Shown piece after piece: positions 37,814 through 47,595 of a stretch of 64,000 nt of DNA. The stretch lies in the NCBI RefSeq assembly GCF_902167145.1, contig NC_050098.1:75432207-75496206 (forward strand), in the 5' to 3' direction. This DNA comes from Zea mays (Eukaryota > Streptophyta > Magnoliopsida > Poales > Poaceae). Position 1 is the first letter of the stretch. Each line of letters opens with the position of its first letter. Below the pieces are notes generated by a model. It saw nothing but the letters and a program-made list of their open reading frames with translations, was not told the DNA's origin and did no database searches. The translations under genes were made by a program, and so were the position numbers.

Positions 37814-38599
37814 ATCTCCCCCTTTTTGGTGATTTATGCCAACACAATATAAAGCAAGTAGAACAAATACAAAATCAATTCAAATAAGAACTCAAATTGT
37901 TTTGATTCAATTTTGACATATATAGATCACCCTTTGCCACCACTTGGTTTGTTTTTGCAATCAAACTCAAATTTCTATCTCTAAGTCAAACACACATGTT
38001 AAGACATAAAGAGAGTCATTCCAAGAGAAATTGATTCAAGATTTCAAAAACTCCCCTTTTTCCCATAATCAACATTTCTCCCCACAAGAAGCCAACTTTT
38101 GACAAGAGAGACAATAAAAGAGCTTTGACAAACCAAAAGCTCTATTCTACTTTTTTCAAAATCTCTCACGTGGTAGCTGATCCATTTATCACTTTGGCCT
38201 TTATTTTCTCCCCCTTTGGCATCAAGCACCAAAACGGGATGAATCTTGGCCCCGGAACCCCATTGCGTCACCAAACTCTTCAATAAGAATACAAAGGCAA
38301 TAAGAGTGCATGAGATGAACTTGGAGTAAGTTACCCTCTCATTGGAGTGCAGTGGAAGTCTTTCATGGTCCAAGTCCACCTTTTCCCTTTCAAACCTCCT
38401 TTGAGACTAAAACAAGCAAACTCAAGCACATGGTTAGTCTCAAAGGGTCAAGTTGTAGCACAGCTCCCCCTAAATATGTGCATCACTTGCAAAAGGACTT
38501 GTGAGGTCCGGGGAGTGTTTGTACAACTTGAGCACCATAAGTAAGCAACGACATGCATAAGGAACATGATCAAAGGCATAAATACATGTATGCTATAAA
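37814..38599 (-). other. Element G 3' untranslated region with polypurine tract
   Basis: Reverse strand: the tract AAAAAGGGGGAGAT (about 37816-37830) abuts the LTR. The rest, about 770 bases between the pol stop and the tract, holds only short frames (up to about 110 codons, reverse 38044-38379) with no recognisable motif. Confidence 0.7.
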
Positions 38600-41500
38600 T
38601 CAATCCAAGTTTCGCGAATCTAAGACATTTAGCTCACTGCGCAGCCTGCAAAAGGTCTTCTCATCTAGAGGTTTGGTAAAGATATCGGCTAGCTGGTTCT
38701 CGGTGCTAACATGAAACACTTCGATATCTCCCTTTTGCTGGTGGTCTCTCAAAAAGTGATGCCGGATGTCAATGTGCTTTGTGCGGCTGTGCTCAACAGG
38801 ATTTTCCGCCATGTGGATGGCACTCTCATTATCACATAGGAGTGGGACTTTGCTCAGATTGTAGCCAAAGTCCCTGAGGGTTTGCCTCATCCAAAGTAGT
38901 TGCGCGCAACACTGTCCTGCGGCAACGTACTCGGCCTCAGCGGTGGATAGGGCAACAGAGGTTTGTTTCTTAGAATTCCATGACACCAGGGACCTTCCTA
39001 AGAATTGGCACGTCCCCGATGTACTCTTCCTATCGACCTTACATCCAGCATAGTCGGAATCTAAATATCCAATTAAGTCAAAGGTAGACCCCTTTGGATA
39101 CCAGATCCCGAAGCAAGGCGTAGCAACTAAATATCTAAGAATTCGCTTCACCGCCACTAAGTGACACTCCTTAGGATCGGATTGAAATCTAGCACACATG
39201 CATACGCTCAGCATAATATCCGGTCTACTAGCACATAAGTAAAGTAATGGCCCTATCATTGACCGGTATGCCTTTTGATCAACGGACTTACCTCCTTTGT
39301 TGAGATCAGTGTGTCCGTCGGTCCCCATCGGAGTCTTTGCGGGCTTGGCATCCTTCATCCCAAACCGCTTCAGCAAGTCTTGCGTGTACTTCGTTTGAGA
39401 GATGAAGGTGCCGTCCTTGAGTTGCTTCACTTGGAACCCAAGGAAGTAGTTCAACTCGCCCATCATCGACATTTCGAATTTCTGCGTCATCACCCTGCTA
39501 AACTCTTCACAAGACTTTTTATTAGTAGAACCAAATATTATGTCGTTGACATAAATTTGGCACACAAAAAGATCACCATCACAAGTCTTAGTGAAAAGAG
39601 TTGGATCGGCTTTCCCAACCTTGAAAGCATTAGCAATTAAGAAATCTCTAAGGCATTCATACCATGCTCTTGGGGCTTGCTTAAGTCCATAGAGCGCCTT
39701 AGAGAGCTTACACACATGGTCGGGGTACCGTTCATCCTCGAAGCCAGGGGGTTGCTCCACGTACACCTCCTCCTTGATTGGCCCGTTGAGGAAAGCGCTC
39801 TTTACATCCATTTGGAACAACCTGAAAGAATGGTGAGCGGCATATGCTAGCAAAATACGAATGGACTCTAGCCTAGCCACGGGAGCAAAAGTCTCCTCAA
39901 AGTCCAAACCTGCGACTTGGGCATAACCTTTTGCCACAAGTCGAGCCTTGTTCCTCGTCACCACCCCGTGCTCGTCCTGTTTGTTGCGGAACACCCACTT
40001 GGTTCCCACAACGTTTTGCTTGGGACGAGGCACCAGTGTCCAAACTTCATTGCGCTTGAAGTTGTTGAGCTCCTCTTGCATGGCCAACACCCAGTCCGGA
40101 TCTAGCAAGGCCTCTTCTACCCTGAAAGGCTCAATAGAAGAGACAAAAGAGTAATGCTCACAAAAATTAACTAATCGAGATCGAGTAGTTACTCCCTTGA
40201 TAATATCACCCAGAATTTGATCGATGGGATGATCCCTTTGAATCATCGCTCGAACTTGGGTTGGAGGTGCCGGTTGCACTTCTTCCTCCATCACATGATC
40301 ATCTTGTGCTCCCCCTTGATCACACACCTCCTGTTGATGAACCTGTTCATCGTCTTGAGTTGGGGGATGCACCATAGTTGAGGAAGAGGGTTGATCTTGC
40401 TCTTTTTGTTCCTGTGGTCGTACATCACCAATCGCCATGGTTCGTATAGCGGCCGTCGGAACATCTTCTTCATCTACATCATCACAATCAACAACTTGCT
40501 CTCTTGGAGAGCCATTAGTCTCATCAAATACAACGTCGCTAGAGACTTCAACCAAACCCGATGATTTGTTGAAGACTCTATACGCCTTTGTATTTGAATC
40601 ATAACCTAACAAAAACCCTTCTACAGCTTTGGGAGCAAACTTAGAATTTCTACCCTTCTTCACTAGAATGTAACATTTGCTCCCAAATACACGAAAGTAC
40701 GATACATTGGGTTTGTTACCGGTTAGCAGCTCATACAACGTCTTCTTGAGGAGGCGATGAAGGTAGACCCTGTTGATGGCGTGGCAAGCCGTGTTTACGG
40801 CTTCCGACCAAAAGCACTCGGGGGTCTTGAACTCTCCAAGCATCGTCCTCGCCATATCGATGAGCGTCCTGTTCTTCCTCTCTACCACACCATTTTGTTG
40901 TGGTGTGTAGGGAGCGGAGAACTCGTGCTTGATCCCTTCCTCCTCAAGAAACTCCTCCACTTGAAGGTTCTTGAACTCGGACCCGTTGTCGCTCCTTATC
41001 TTCTTCACCTTGAGCTCAAACTCGTTTTGAGCTCTCCTTAGGAAGCGCTTGAGGGTCCCTTGGGTTTCAGATTTATCCTGCAAATAGAATACCCAAGTGA
41101 AGCGGGAAAAGTCATCCACAATAACTAAACCATACTTACTTCCCCCTATACTTAGATAGGCGACGGGTCCGAAGAGGTCCATATGTAGCAGCTCCAGGGG
41201 TCTTGATGTGGTCATCACATTCTTGCTGTGATGCGCTCCTCCCACTTGTTTACCTGCTTGACAAGCTGCACAAGGTCTATCTTTTTCGAAAGTAACATTG
41301 GTTAGACCTATCACGTGTTCTCCCTTTAGAAGCTTGTGAAGGTTCTTCATCCCCACATGTGCTAAGCGGCGATGCCACAGCCAGCCCATGCTAGTCTTAG
41401 CAATTAAACATGCATCTAGACCGGCCTCCTCTTTTGCAAAATCAACTAAATAAAGTTTGCCGTCTAATACACCCTTAAAAGCTAGTGAACCATCACTTCT

Positions 41501-41806
41501 TCTAAAGACAGACACATCTACATTTGTAAATAGACAATTATATCCCATATTGCATAATTGACTAACATATAGCAAGTTATATCCAAGAGACTCAACTAAA
41601 AACACATTAGAGATAGAGTGCTCATTTGAAATAGCAATTTTACCTAATCCTTTTACCTTGCCTTGATTCCCATCGCCGAATATTATTGAATCTTGGGAAT
41701 CCTTGTTTTTGACGTAGGAGGTGAACATCTTCTTCTCCCCCATCATATGGTTTGTGCATCCGCTGTCGATAATCCAGCTTGAACCCCCGGATGCATAAAC
41801 CTGCAA
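38600..41806 (-). CDS. pol: Element G pol: protease, integrase, RT, RNase H
   Basis: An uninterrupted frame of 1068 codons (coordinates from a TTG; the frame stays open upstream and overlaps gag in the +1 frame, so translation probably depends on a frameshift or other recoding). Aspartic protease DSGCTNHM near residues 14-21; GAG_pre-integrase HHCC finger (LWHRRLAH ... CAACQAGK); integrase with [25 protein letters not shown] and [15 protein letters not shown] with [22 protein letters not shown] and [10 protein letters not shown]; RNase H with [10 protein letters not shown] and [12 protein letters not shown] near the C-terminus. The RT active site reads YVND instead of YVDD (Asn codon 39545-39547, residue 754), which should abolish polymerase activity. 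Length and domain order are normal for the family. Confidence 0.95.
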   Translation of the reverse strand: MQVYASGGSSWIIDSGCTNHMMGEKKMFTSYVKNKDSQDSIIFGDGNQGKVKGLGKIAISNEHSISNVFLVESLGYNLLYVSQLCNMGYNCLFTNVDVSVFRRSDGSLAFKGVLDGKLYLVDFAKEEAGLDACLIAKTSMGWLWHRRLAHVGMKNLHKLLKGEHVIGLTNVTFEKDRPCAACQAGKQVGGAHHSKNVMTTSRPLELLHMDLFGPVAYLSIGGSKYGLVIVDDFSRFTWVFYLQDKSETQGTLKRFLRRAQNEFELKVKKIRSDNGSEFKNLQVEEFLEEEGIKHEFSAPYTPQQNGVVERKNRTLIDMARTMLGEFKTPECFWSEAVNTACHAINRVYLHRLLKKTLYELLTGNKPNVSYFRVFGSKCYILVKKGRNSKFAPKAVEGFLLGYDSNTKAYRVFNKSSGLVEVSSDVVFDETNGSPREQVVDCDDVDEEDVPTAAIRTMAIGDVRPQEQKEQDQPSSSTMVHPPTQDDEQVHQQEVCDQGGAQDDHVMEEEVQPAPPTQVRAMIQRDHPIDQILGDIIKGVTTRSRLVNFCEHYSFVSSIEPFRVEEALLDPDWVLAMQEELNNFKRNEVWTLVPRPKQNVVGTKWVFRNKQDEHGVVTRNKARLVAKGYAQVAGLDFEETFAPVARLESIRILLAYAAHHSFRLFQMDVKSAFLNGPIKEEVYVEQPPGFEDERYPDHVCKLSKALYGLKQAPRAWYECLRDFLIANAFKVGKADPTLFTKTCDGDLFVCQIYVNDIIFGSTNKKSCEEFSRVMTQKFEMSMMGELNYFLGFQVKQLKDGTFISQTKYTQDLLKRFGMKDAKPAKTPMGTDGHTDLNKGGKSVDQKAYRSMIGPLLYLCASRPDIMLSVCMCARFQSDPKECHLVAVKRILRYLVATPCFGIWYPKGSTFDLIGYLDSDYAGCKVDRKSTSGTCQFLGRSLVSWNSKKQTSVALSTAEAEYVAAGQCCAQLLWMRQTLRDFGYNLSKVPLLCDNESAIHMAENPVEHSRTKHIDIRHHFLRDHQQKGDIEVFHVSTENQLADIFTKPLDEKTFCRLRSELNVLDSRNLD

Positions 41807-41813
41807 GGCAAAT

Positions 41814-44195
41814 TTAGGCTTGGGACTTAGGTACCCAACTCTTGTTGGGTCCTACAAGGTTAGTCACAATTGTCTTAGGGACCCAAATGCAAGTTTTATC
41901 ACCCTTGCATTTTGCCCCTAATTTCCTAGCAACTATCTTCCTATCCTTTCTACAAACAGCAAAGGAAGCATTTAAAGCATGATAAATTGTAGAAGGACCA
42001 TCCATAACTTTCCTAGCAACATGAACAATATTCTTTCTAGGCACATGATGAACATAACTCCTAGACATATCTCTATCATGCAAATAAGAAGAACTAGAAG
42101 CAAACATAGCATAAGAATCATAGGCATGTGCATCAAAAGCATTACAACTCCTATGAGACTGTCTTCTATCATTGTACATAAAAGCATGGTTCTTTTTAGT
42201 ACTACTTGCCATAGGAGCCTTCCCTTTCTCCTTGGCGGAGATGGGAGCCTTATGGTTTGTTAAGTTCTTGGCTTCCCTCTTGAAGCCAAGTCCATCCTTA
42301 ATAGAGGGGTGTCTACCAACTGTGTAGGCATCCCTAGCAAATTTTAGTTTATCAAAATTACTCTGGCTAGTCTTAAGTTGGGCATTAAGACTAGCCACCT
42401 CATCACTTAATTTAGAAATTGAGGCTAGGTGTTTGCTACAAGCATTAATATCAAAGTATTTACACCTATTGCAAGTTTCAACAATTTCTACACAAGATGT
42501 TGATTTACTAGCTATTTCTAACTTAGCATTCAAGTCATCATTAATGCTCCTTAAGCTAGAAATTGTCTCATGGCAAGAAGATAATTCACAAGAAAGCATT
42601 TCATTTCTTTTAACTTCTAGAGCATGAGATTTTTGTGCTTCTACAAATTTGTCATGTTCTTCATACAACAAATCCTCTTGTTTTTCTAAAAGCTTATTCT
42701 TATCATTCAAGGCATCAATCAATTCATTAATTTTATCTACCTTGGTTCTATCTAGGCCCTTAAATAAACATGAATAATCTATTTCATCCTCATCACTAGA
42801 TTCGTCCTCACTTGAAGAAGCATAAGTAGAGTTTCGAGTACATACCTTCTTCTCCCTTGCCATAAGGCATGTGTGATGTTCGTTGGGGAAGAGGGATGAC
42901 TTGTTGAAGGCGGTGGCGGCGAGTCCTTCATTGTCGGAGTCGGAAGAGGAGCAATCCGAATCCCACTCCTTGCCTAGATGTGCCTCGCCCTTTGCCTTCT
43001 TATAGTTTTTCTTCTTCTCCCTCTTGTTCCCTTGATCCTGATCACTATCATTGTCGGGACAGTTAGCAATAAAATGACCAAGCTTACCACATTTGAAGCA
43101 TGAGCGCTTCCCCTTTGTCTTGGTCTTGCTTGGCTGCCCCTTGCGACCTTTTAGCGCCGTCTTGAATCTCTTGATGATGAGAGCCATCTCTTCATCATTA
43201 AGTCCGGCAGCCTCAATTTGTGCCACCTTGCTAGGTAGCGTCTCCTTGTTTCTTGTTGCCTTGAGAGCAAGAGGTTGAGGCTCATTGATTGGACCATTCA
43301 ATGCGTAGTCCACGTATCTTGCTTCCTTGATCATCATTCGCCCGCTCACGAACTTTCCAAGTATCTCCTCGGGCGTCATCTTGGTGTACCTAGGATTCTC
43401 ACGAATATTGTTTACAAGATGAGGATCAAGGACAGTAAAAGACCTTAGCATTAGGCGGACGACGTCGTGGTCCGTCCATCGCGTGCTTCCATAGCTTCTT
43501 ATCTTGTTGACAAGGGTCTTGAGCCGGTTGTACGTTTGGGTTGGCTCTTCTCCCCTTATCATAGCGAATCTCCCGAGTTCGCCCTCCACTAACTCCATCT
43601 TGGTGAGCATTGTGACGTCATTCCCCTCATGAGAGATCTTGAGGGTGTCCCAAATTTGCTTGGCGTTATCCAAGCCGCTCACTTTGTGGTATTCATCCCT
43701 GCACAATGAAGCTAGAAGAACAGTAGTAGCTTGTGCATTTTTATGAATTTGCTCATTAATGAACATGGGACTATCCGTATTATCAAAGTGCATTCCACTC
43801 TCTACAATCTCCCATATACTAGGATGGAGAGAGAACAAGTGACTACGCATTTTGTGACTCCAAAATCCGTAGTCCTCTCCATCAAAATGAGGAGGTTTAC
43901 CAAGTGGAATAGATAATAAATGAGCATTTGTACTTTGAGGAATACGAGAGTAATCAAAAGAAAAATTCGAATTGACCGTTTTCTTTTTCTCGTAGTCGTC
44001 GTCGTCTTTTTGGGAAGAGGAAGATTCGTCGCTGTCGTAGTAGACGATCTCCTTGATGCGCCTTGTCTTCTTCTTCTTCCCGTCTTTGCGCTTGTGGCCC
44101 GAGCCCGAGTCGGTAGGCTTGTCATCCTTCGGCTCATTGACGAAGGACTCCTTCTCCTTGTCATTGATCACGATTCCCTTCCCCTTAGGACCCAT
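41814..44195 (-). CDS. gag: Element G gag (capsid/nucleocapsid)
   Basis: 793 residues, starting [15 protein letters not shown] and ending VPKSQA at a TAA. A Lys/Ser/Asp-rich N-terminus is followed by the copia Gag core ([15 protein letters not shown], about residue 105; [26 protein letters not shown]). A CCHC zinc knuckle [14 protein letters not shown] lies near residue 367. A long acidic and then coiled-coil region follows (about 490-640, [19 protein letters not shown]). The long C-terminal extension beyond the knuckle is typical of SIRE-type elements. The frame is intact, and pol begins in the +1 frame at its end. Confidence 0.93.
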   Translation of the reverse strand: MGPKGKGIVINDKEKESFVNEPKDDKPTDSGSGHKRKDGKKKKTRRIKEIVYYDSDESSSSQKDDDDYEKKKTVNSNFSFDYSRIPQSTNAHLLSIPLGKPPHFDGEDYGFWSHKMRSHLFSLHPSIWEIVESGMHFDNTDSPMFINEQIHKNAQATTVLLASLCRDEYHKVSGLDNAKQIWDTLKISHEGNDVTMLTKMELVEGELGRFAMIRGEEPTQTYNRLKTLVNKIRSYGSTRWTDHDVVRLMLRSFTVLDPHLVNNIRENPRYTKMTPEEILGKFVSGRMMIKEARYVDYALNGPINEPQPLALKATRNKETLPSKVAQIEAAGLNDEEMALIIKRFKTALKGRKGQPSKTKTKGKRSCFKCGKLGHFIANCPDNDSDQDQGNKREKKKNYKKAKGEAHLGKEWDSDCSSSDSDNEGLAATAFNKSSLFPNEHHTCLMAREKKVCTRNSTYASSSEDESSDEDEIDYSCLFKGLDRTKVDKINELIDALNDKNKLLEKQEDLLYEEHDKFVEAQKSHALEVKRNEMLSCELSSCHETISSLRSINDDLNAKLEIASKSTSCVEIVETCNRCKYFDINACSKHLASISKLSDEVASLNAQLKTSQSNFDKLKFARDAYTVGRHPSIKDGLGFKREAKNLTNHKAPISAKEKGKAPMASSTKKNHAFMYNDRRQSHRSCNAFDAHAYDSYAMFASSSSYLHDRDMSRSYVHHVPRKNIVHVARKVMDGPSTIYHALNASFAVCRKDRKIVARKLGAKCKGDKTCIWVPKTIVTNLVGPNKSWVPKSQA

Positions 44196-44230
44196 CTCTT
44201 CGGGCGGCTAGTCCCTTTCTTGAAGAGAAT

Positions 44231-44243
44231 GGCTCCGATACTA
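44231..44243 (-). other. Primer binding site of element G
   Basis: Reverse strand TAGTATCGGAGCC, two bases inside the 5' LTR, resembles the Met-tRNA type TGGTATCAGAGC with two substitutions. Confidence 0.65.
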
Positions 44244-44245
44244 AT

Positions 44246-45487
44246 TGAGAGCACCTAGAGGGGGGGGGGGGTGAATAGGTGATCCTATAGAACTTTAAAC
44301 TTAAGCCACAAAACTTGGTTAGACGTTAGCACAATAATCGTAAAGTGGCTAGAGAGAAGTCTTAGCAAAACACAATAACCACAAGAGAATAATCACAGAG
44401 ATGACACAGTGGTTTATCCCGTGGTTCGGTCAAGACCAACGCTTGCCTACTCCACGTTGTGGCGTCCAACGGACAAGGGTTGCAATCAACCCCTCTCAAG
44501 CGGTCCAAAGACCCACTTGAATACCATGGTGTTTTGCTTCGCTTTTCTTAATCCCGTTCGCGAGGAATCTCCACAACTTGGAGCCTCTCACCCTTACACT
44601 TGAAGTTCACAAAGAAGCACGGAGCAAGGGAGGGATTAGCAACTCACACAAGACACAAAGATCACAGCAAATACGCACACATAAGACCCAGACTTGAGCT
44701 CAAGAGACTAGCACACTAGAACGGAGCTCAAATCACTAGAATGTCGAACAAGTGCGCAAGAATGTTGTGTGAGTGATCAATAGTGCTCAAAGGATGCTTG
44801 GTGTACTCCTCCATGCGCCTAGGGGTCCCTTTTATAGCCCCAAGGCAGCTAGGAGCCGTTGAGAGCAATCTGGGAAGGCAATTCTTGCCTTCTGTCGTCT
44901 GGCGCACCGGACAGTCTGGTGCACACCGGACAGTGTCCGGTGCCCGATTTCTTTCCTTCTACGGCGAAGTCGACCGTTGGCAGCCAAAGAGCCATTGGCG
45001 CACCGGACATGTCCGGTGCACACCGGACAGTCCGGTGCCCCCTTCTAGCCGTTGGCTCGGCCACGTGTCCCGCGCAGATCGCGCGGCCGACCGTTGGCCC
45101 GGCCGACCATTGGCTCACCGGACAGTCCGGTGCACACCAGACAGTCCGGTGAATTATAGCCGTACGTCGCCGGTAAATTCCCGAGAGCGGCCACTTCGCT
45201 CGAACCGGCCTGGCGCACCGGACACTGTCCGGTGCACCACCGGAAACTCCGGTGCTCACAGACTGAGCAGATTCTTGGCTGCTCGAGCCAAGACATTTCC
45301 AATTGGATTTTTCCTGTTTCCAGCACTTAGACACAATAAATTAGTCCATAAAACAATGTACTAAGTCTGAGAAACATACCTTTATCCTTGGTTTGTACTT
45401 TGTCCACCATTTTACATTTAAGCACTTGTGTTAGACACTAAATCACCAAAATACTTAGACATGGCCCAAGGGCACATTTCCCTTTCA
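44246..45487 (-). repeat. 5' LTR of element G
   Basis: Reverse strand TGAAAGGGAAATG to GGTGCTCTCA. The TATA box (reverse TATAAAAG) is at 44829-44836. Eight palindromic CCGGAC/GTCCGG units in four pairs lie upstream of it (about 44902-45255). A run of ten or more G near 44260 is a length-variable tract. Confidence 0.93.
44902..45255. repeat. Array of paired CACCGGACAGTCCGGTG palindromes in G's 5' LTR
   Basis: Four blocks (about 44902-44943, 44998-45038, 45113-45152, 45212-45255), each made of two palindromes joined by a short CACA-type link. The same array is in the other LTR (about 37227-37580). The position just upstream of the TATA box suggests a cis-regulatory role; this is inference. Confidence 0.7.
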
Positions 45488-46089
45488 AGACCCCTGCGGA
45501 AGCGGTCCCTCTTCTTTTCATCAGAATCAGCATGGTACCCTGCATACTGGCATAAGTCGTTGAAGGCTTGCGCATACTGCAGTACCGTGCGGGTTCCTTG
45601 ATTAAGGGCCAGAAATTCATTCAACTTCCGATCAAGAATGCCAGCTGGGATGTGGTGTCCTCTGAAGGCAGTCTTGAATTCCTCCCAAGACACTTCACGA
45701 TCAGCGGGGAGCATAGCACGGAAGTGGTCCCACCAAGTCCGAGCAAAGCCGCGAAGCTGCTGTGTGGCGAAGCGAGCCTTGGCCTCATCAGGGCAGTCTC
45801 CCGTGAGGAGGGGAAACTTGGACTTAACGACGCGAAGCCACACGTCGGCGTCCAACGGATCCTCTGCCTTGGTGAACAAAGGTGGCTGCGTGCTCAGAAA
45901 CTCCTGGTAAGTTGCCATTGCCGGAGGTCGCTGATGCTGGCCTCCACCATGCTGCTGAGGGTGGGGCTGGCGCTGCAAGAGCTGTCGCAGAATTTCGTTC
46001 TGCTGGGCCATCAGCTCCTGCACTGTGGGAGCTGGAGGAGGTGGCGGGGAAACCTGCTCGTTATGCCCGCGACGCTGCCTAGCTGCCAT
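45488..46089 (-). pseudogene. gag: Element B gag, N-terminal part (split by element G)
   Basis: The ATG at 46089 opens MAARQRRGHNEQVSP, followed by Pro- and Gln-rich sequence and the gypsy gag core (EDPLDADVWLRVVKSKFP, FARTWWDHFRAML, SWEEFKTAFRGHHIP, NEFLALNQGTRTVLQYA). The frame is intact up to RFRRGL, where element G's target duplication begins (45488-45492). The remainder continues at 36574 downward. Gag here is interrupted by insertion rather than by stops. Confidence 0.9.
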
Positions 46090-46348
46090 ATGAAAATAGA
46101 GATTGTCGCCATTGTTATCCCAACTCACAGTTTCGAACGACAAGATATAATCTCATATGGAAGGAAAAATGCCATAATCATAATATTAGGTTCCAAATGA
46201 AGGTAACATGGTGACAAACATCCCACAGATTTCAAAAGTTCACAGGGTTACATCAATCAGGGGAAAGTACCCGTAAGCCTAGTCCAAAATCTGACATTAA
46301 CTAAGCTCGCATAGGTTTCTATCCGCCTAAAAGTGTCGAAGTGACTGC
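46090..46348 (-). other. Element B spacer between ORF0 and gag
   Basis: About 260 bases with no further gene. The gag frame stays open a little upstream of its ATG, to about 46143. Confidence 0.5.
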
Positions 46349-47222
46349 TTAACCCTGAGCGGTTGAAGCGACACTGGATACGGGTGAAGGAGGCATCGCG
46401 GAGGTAGTTCCATGGGCACTAGGGGCTGGTCCTAGCTCCTCGGGAGCCTCTTCTCCCTCGCTTCCGACTTCATTGGCCTCCATCTCCAGGTGGTGCATGT
46501 CCAGGTGGTCATTCGCTTCTTCGAGTTCCCTCTGCACATTGTGGAGCTGGTTCTCCAAGACATCAATAGTGTTGTCTCGGATCTCCACCTGCTGCTCCAA
46601 GGTGGTGATGCGCTGGCTCAACCTCTCCACCTGCAGATCCTTCTCTACCAACTCGGTGGATAGATCAACCACAAAATCTTCTCGACTGTCGAGAGTGAGC
46701 TTGGCAGTTTGCGCGGTGTTAGCAAGGAGTGCCATAGCATCGCTCTGAAGGGCTTGAAGGCGGTACAGCGCACTCATGCACTGAACGGTGACCCTCCCAA
46801 CCAAGTCAGGATACATTGCCCACACATCCTTCACATGGCTCACGCGGTTACACCACATGGGATCATCCTTCTTCTCAGCAGGGAAGAGTCCCAAGGGGTG
46901 CATCACCATCTCCAGGGATGGTAGCCACAGAAAGTCGTCAGGGTCTTCATGGCTGCTGCTTCAACGGTGTCGTCCGTCCTGAGTCCAATTGTCTCAGAAT
47001 CAAGAGAACGCCAACCCGACTGAAGGGGATGAGCCTCCAAAGTCAGCTAGACCCGACAACGAGGTACCCGATGCTCCTCATACAACTGCACCGTGTACAA
47101 AGGGGCGTAGGGTAACCGGCAGAGTTAAGCACTTCCCACAAGATGGAAGGAAAGCCATCGCGAGAAAGGAAGTCGGAACTGAAACGAGTGTCTCCTCCAC
47201 TGGCGGGGGTGGGTGAATTCAT
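46349..47222 (-). pseudogene. ORF0 of element B: dsRBD-like domain plus long coiled coil (two frameshifts, one stop)
   Basis: An ATG at 47222-47220 starts MNSPTPASGGDTRFSS. Residue pattern over about 47141-46939 (LWEVLNSAGYP, TVQLYEEH, VPRCRV, DTVEAAAMKTL) follows the helix-strand-strand-strand-helix layout of a dsRNA-binding domain, though the basic KKxAK motif is not kept. The reading slips near 47105 and near 46925, and a TAG lies at 47049-47047. The intact C-terminal part (46909-46349, ending STAQG) has a long heptad pattern (LVEKDLQVERLSQRITTLE, VEIRDNTIDVLENQL, VQRELEEANDHL), then an acidic, Pro-rich tail. It sits between PBS and gag in sense. D's ORF0 shares an RD(N/T)TID word. The role is unknown; RNA binding is inference. 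Confidence 0.65.
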
Positions 47223-47580
47223 CTGCGGAAGGGAACCAAAGGTAAAGATTATGGTGGAAGGAAAGAGAAAAAGAGAGCCCGGATGGTTTTAAAGAAAGTG
47301 GGTTAGCTCAAGTTTTTAATTCCTCTTTGTGTTTATAATGCATGCATGCTGGAAGTAACGTTGCCTCTCCAAAAATAGGGTGCTTTTTAGGGCATCCTTA
47401 GAAATATAAGTACTGGCCCACGGGGCCTGATCAATTAGCCACCTATTTCTCCCTCTATGCCTAAGGCCTTTCGTCCTAGGTCTAGCGGTCTAGTCCTGAC
47501 GATTCGTAGCAGTTTCTAGGCAAGTTTTAGATTTTGAAAATTGGTATTCAGGGTTTTCTGTCCTTCTCTGTGGTGGAATT
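47223..47580 (-). other. Element B leader between PBS and ORF0
   Basis: About 360 bases of untranslated leader on the reverse strand. Nothing else is recognisable. Confidence 0.55.
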
Positions 47581-47593
47581 TGCTCTGATACCA
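47581..47593 (-). other. Primer binding site of element B
   Basis: Reverse strand TGGTATCAGAGCA two bases inside the 5' LTR is a good match to the initiator Met tRNA complement. Confidence 0.9.
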
Positions 47594-47595
47594 GC

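Larger units (their letters stand above)
36575..45487 (-). mobile_element. Element G: Ty1/copia (SIRE/Opie-like) retrotransposon
   Basis: LTRs of about 1.24 kb flank full-length gag and pol frames. The target duplication AGACC is at 36570-36574 and 45488-45492, inside element B's gag. PR-IN-RT-RNase H order, a large Gag with a long coiled-coil tail, a polypurine tract of the AAAAAGGGGGAGATT type and a Met-tRNA type PBS fit the SIRE/Maximus (Opie/Ji) lineage. LTRs differ at few positions by eye, so the insertion is young. Confidence 0.95.

Noticed and set aside
44902..45255. CRISPR-like repeat array
   Set aside because: Units are palindromic with no unique spacers of constant length, and the context is a plant LTR.
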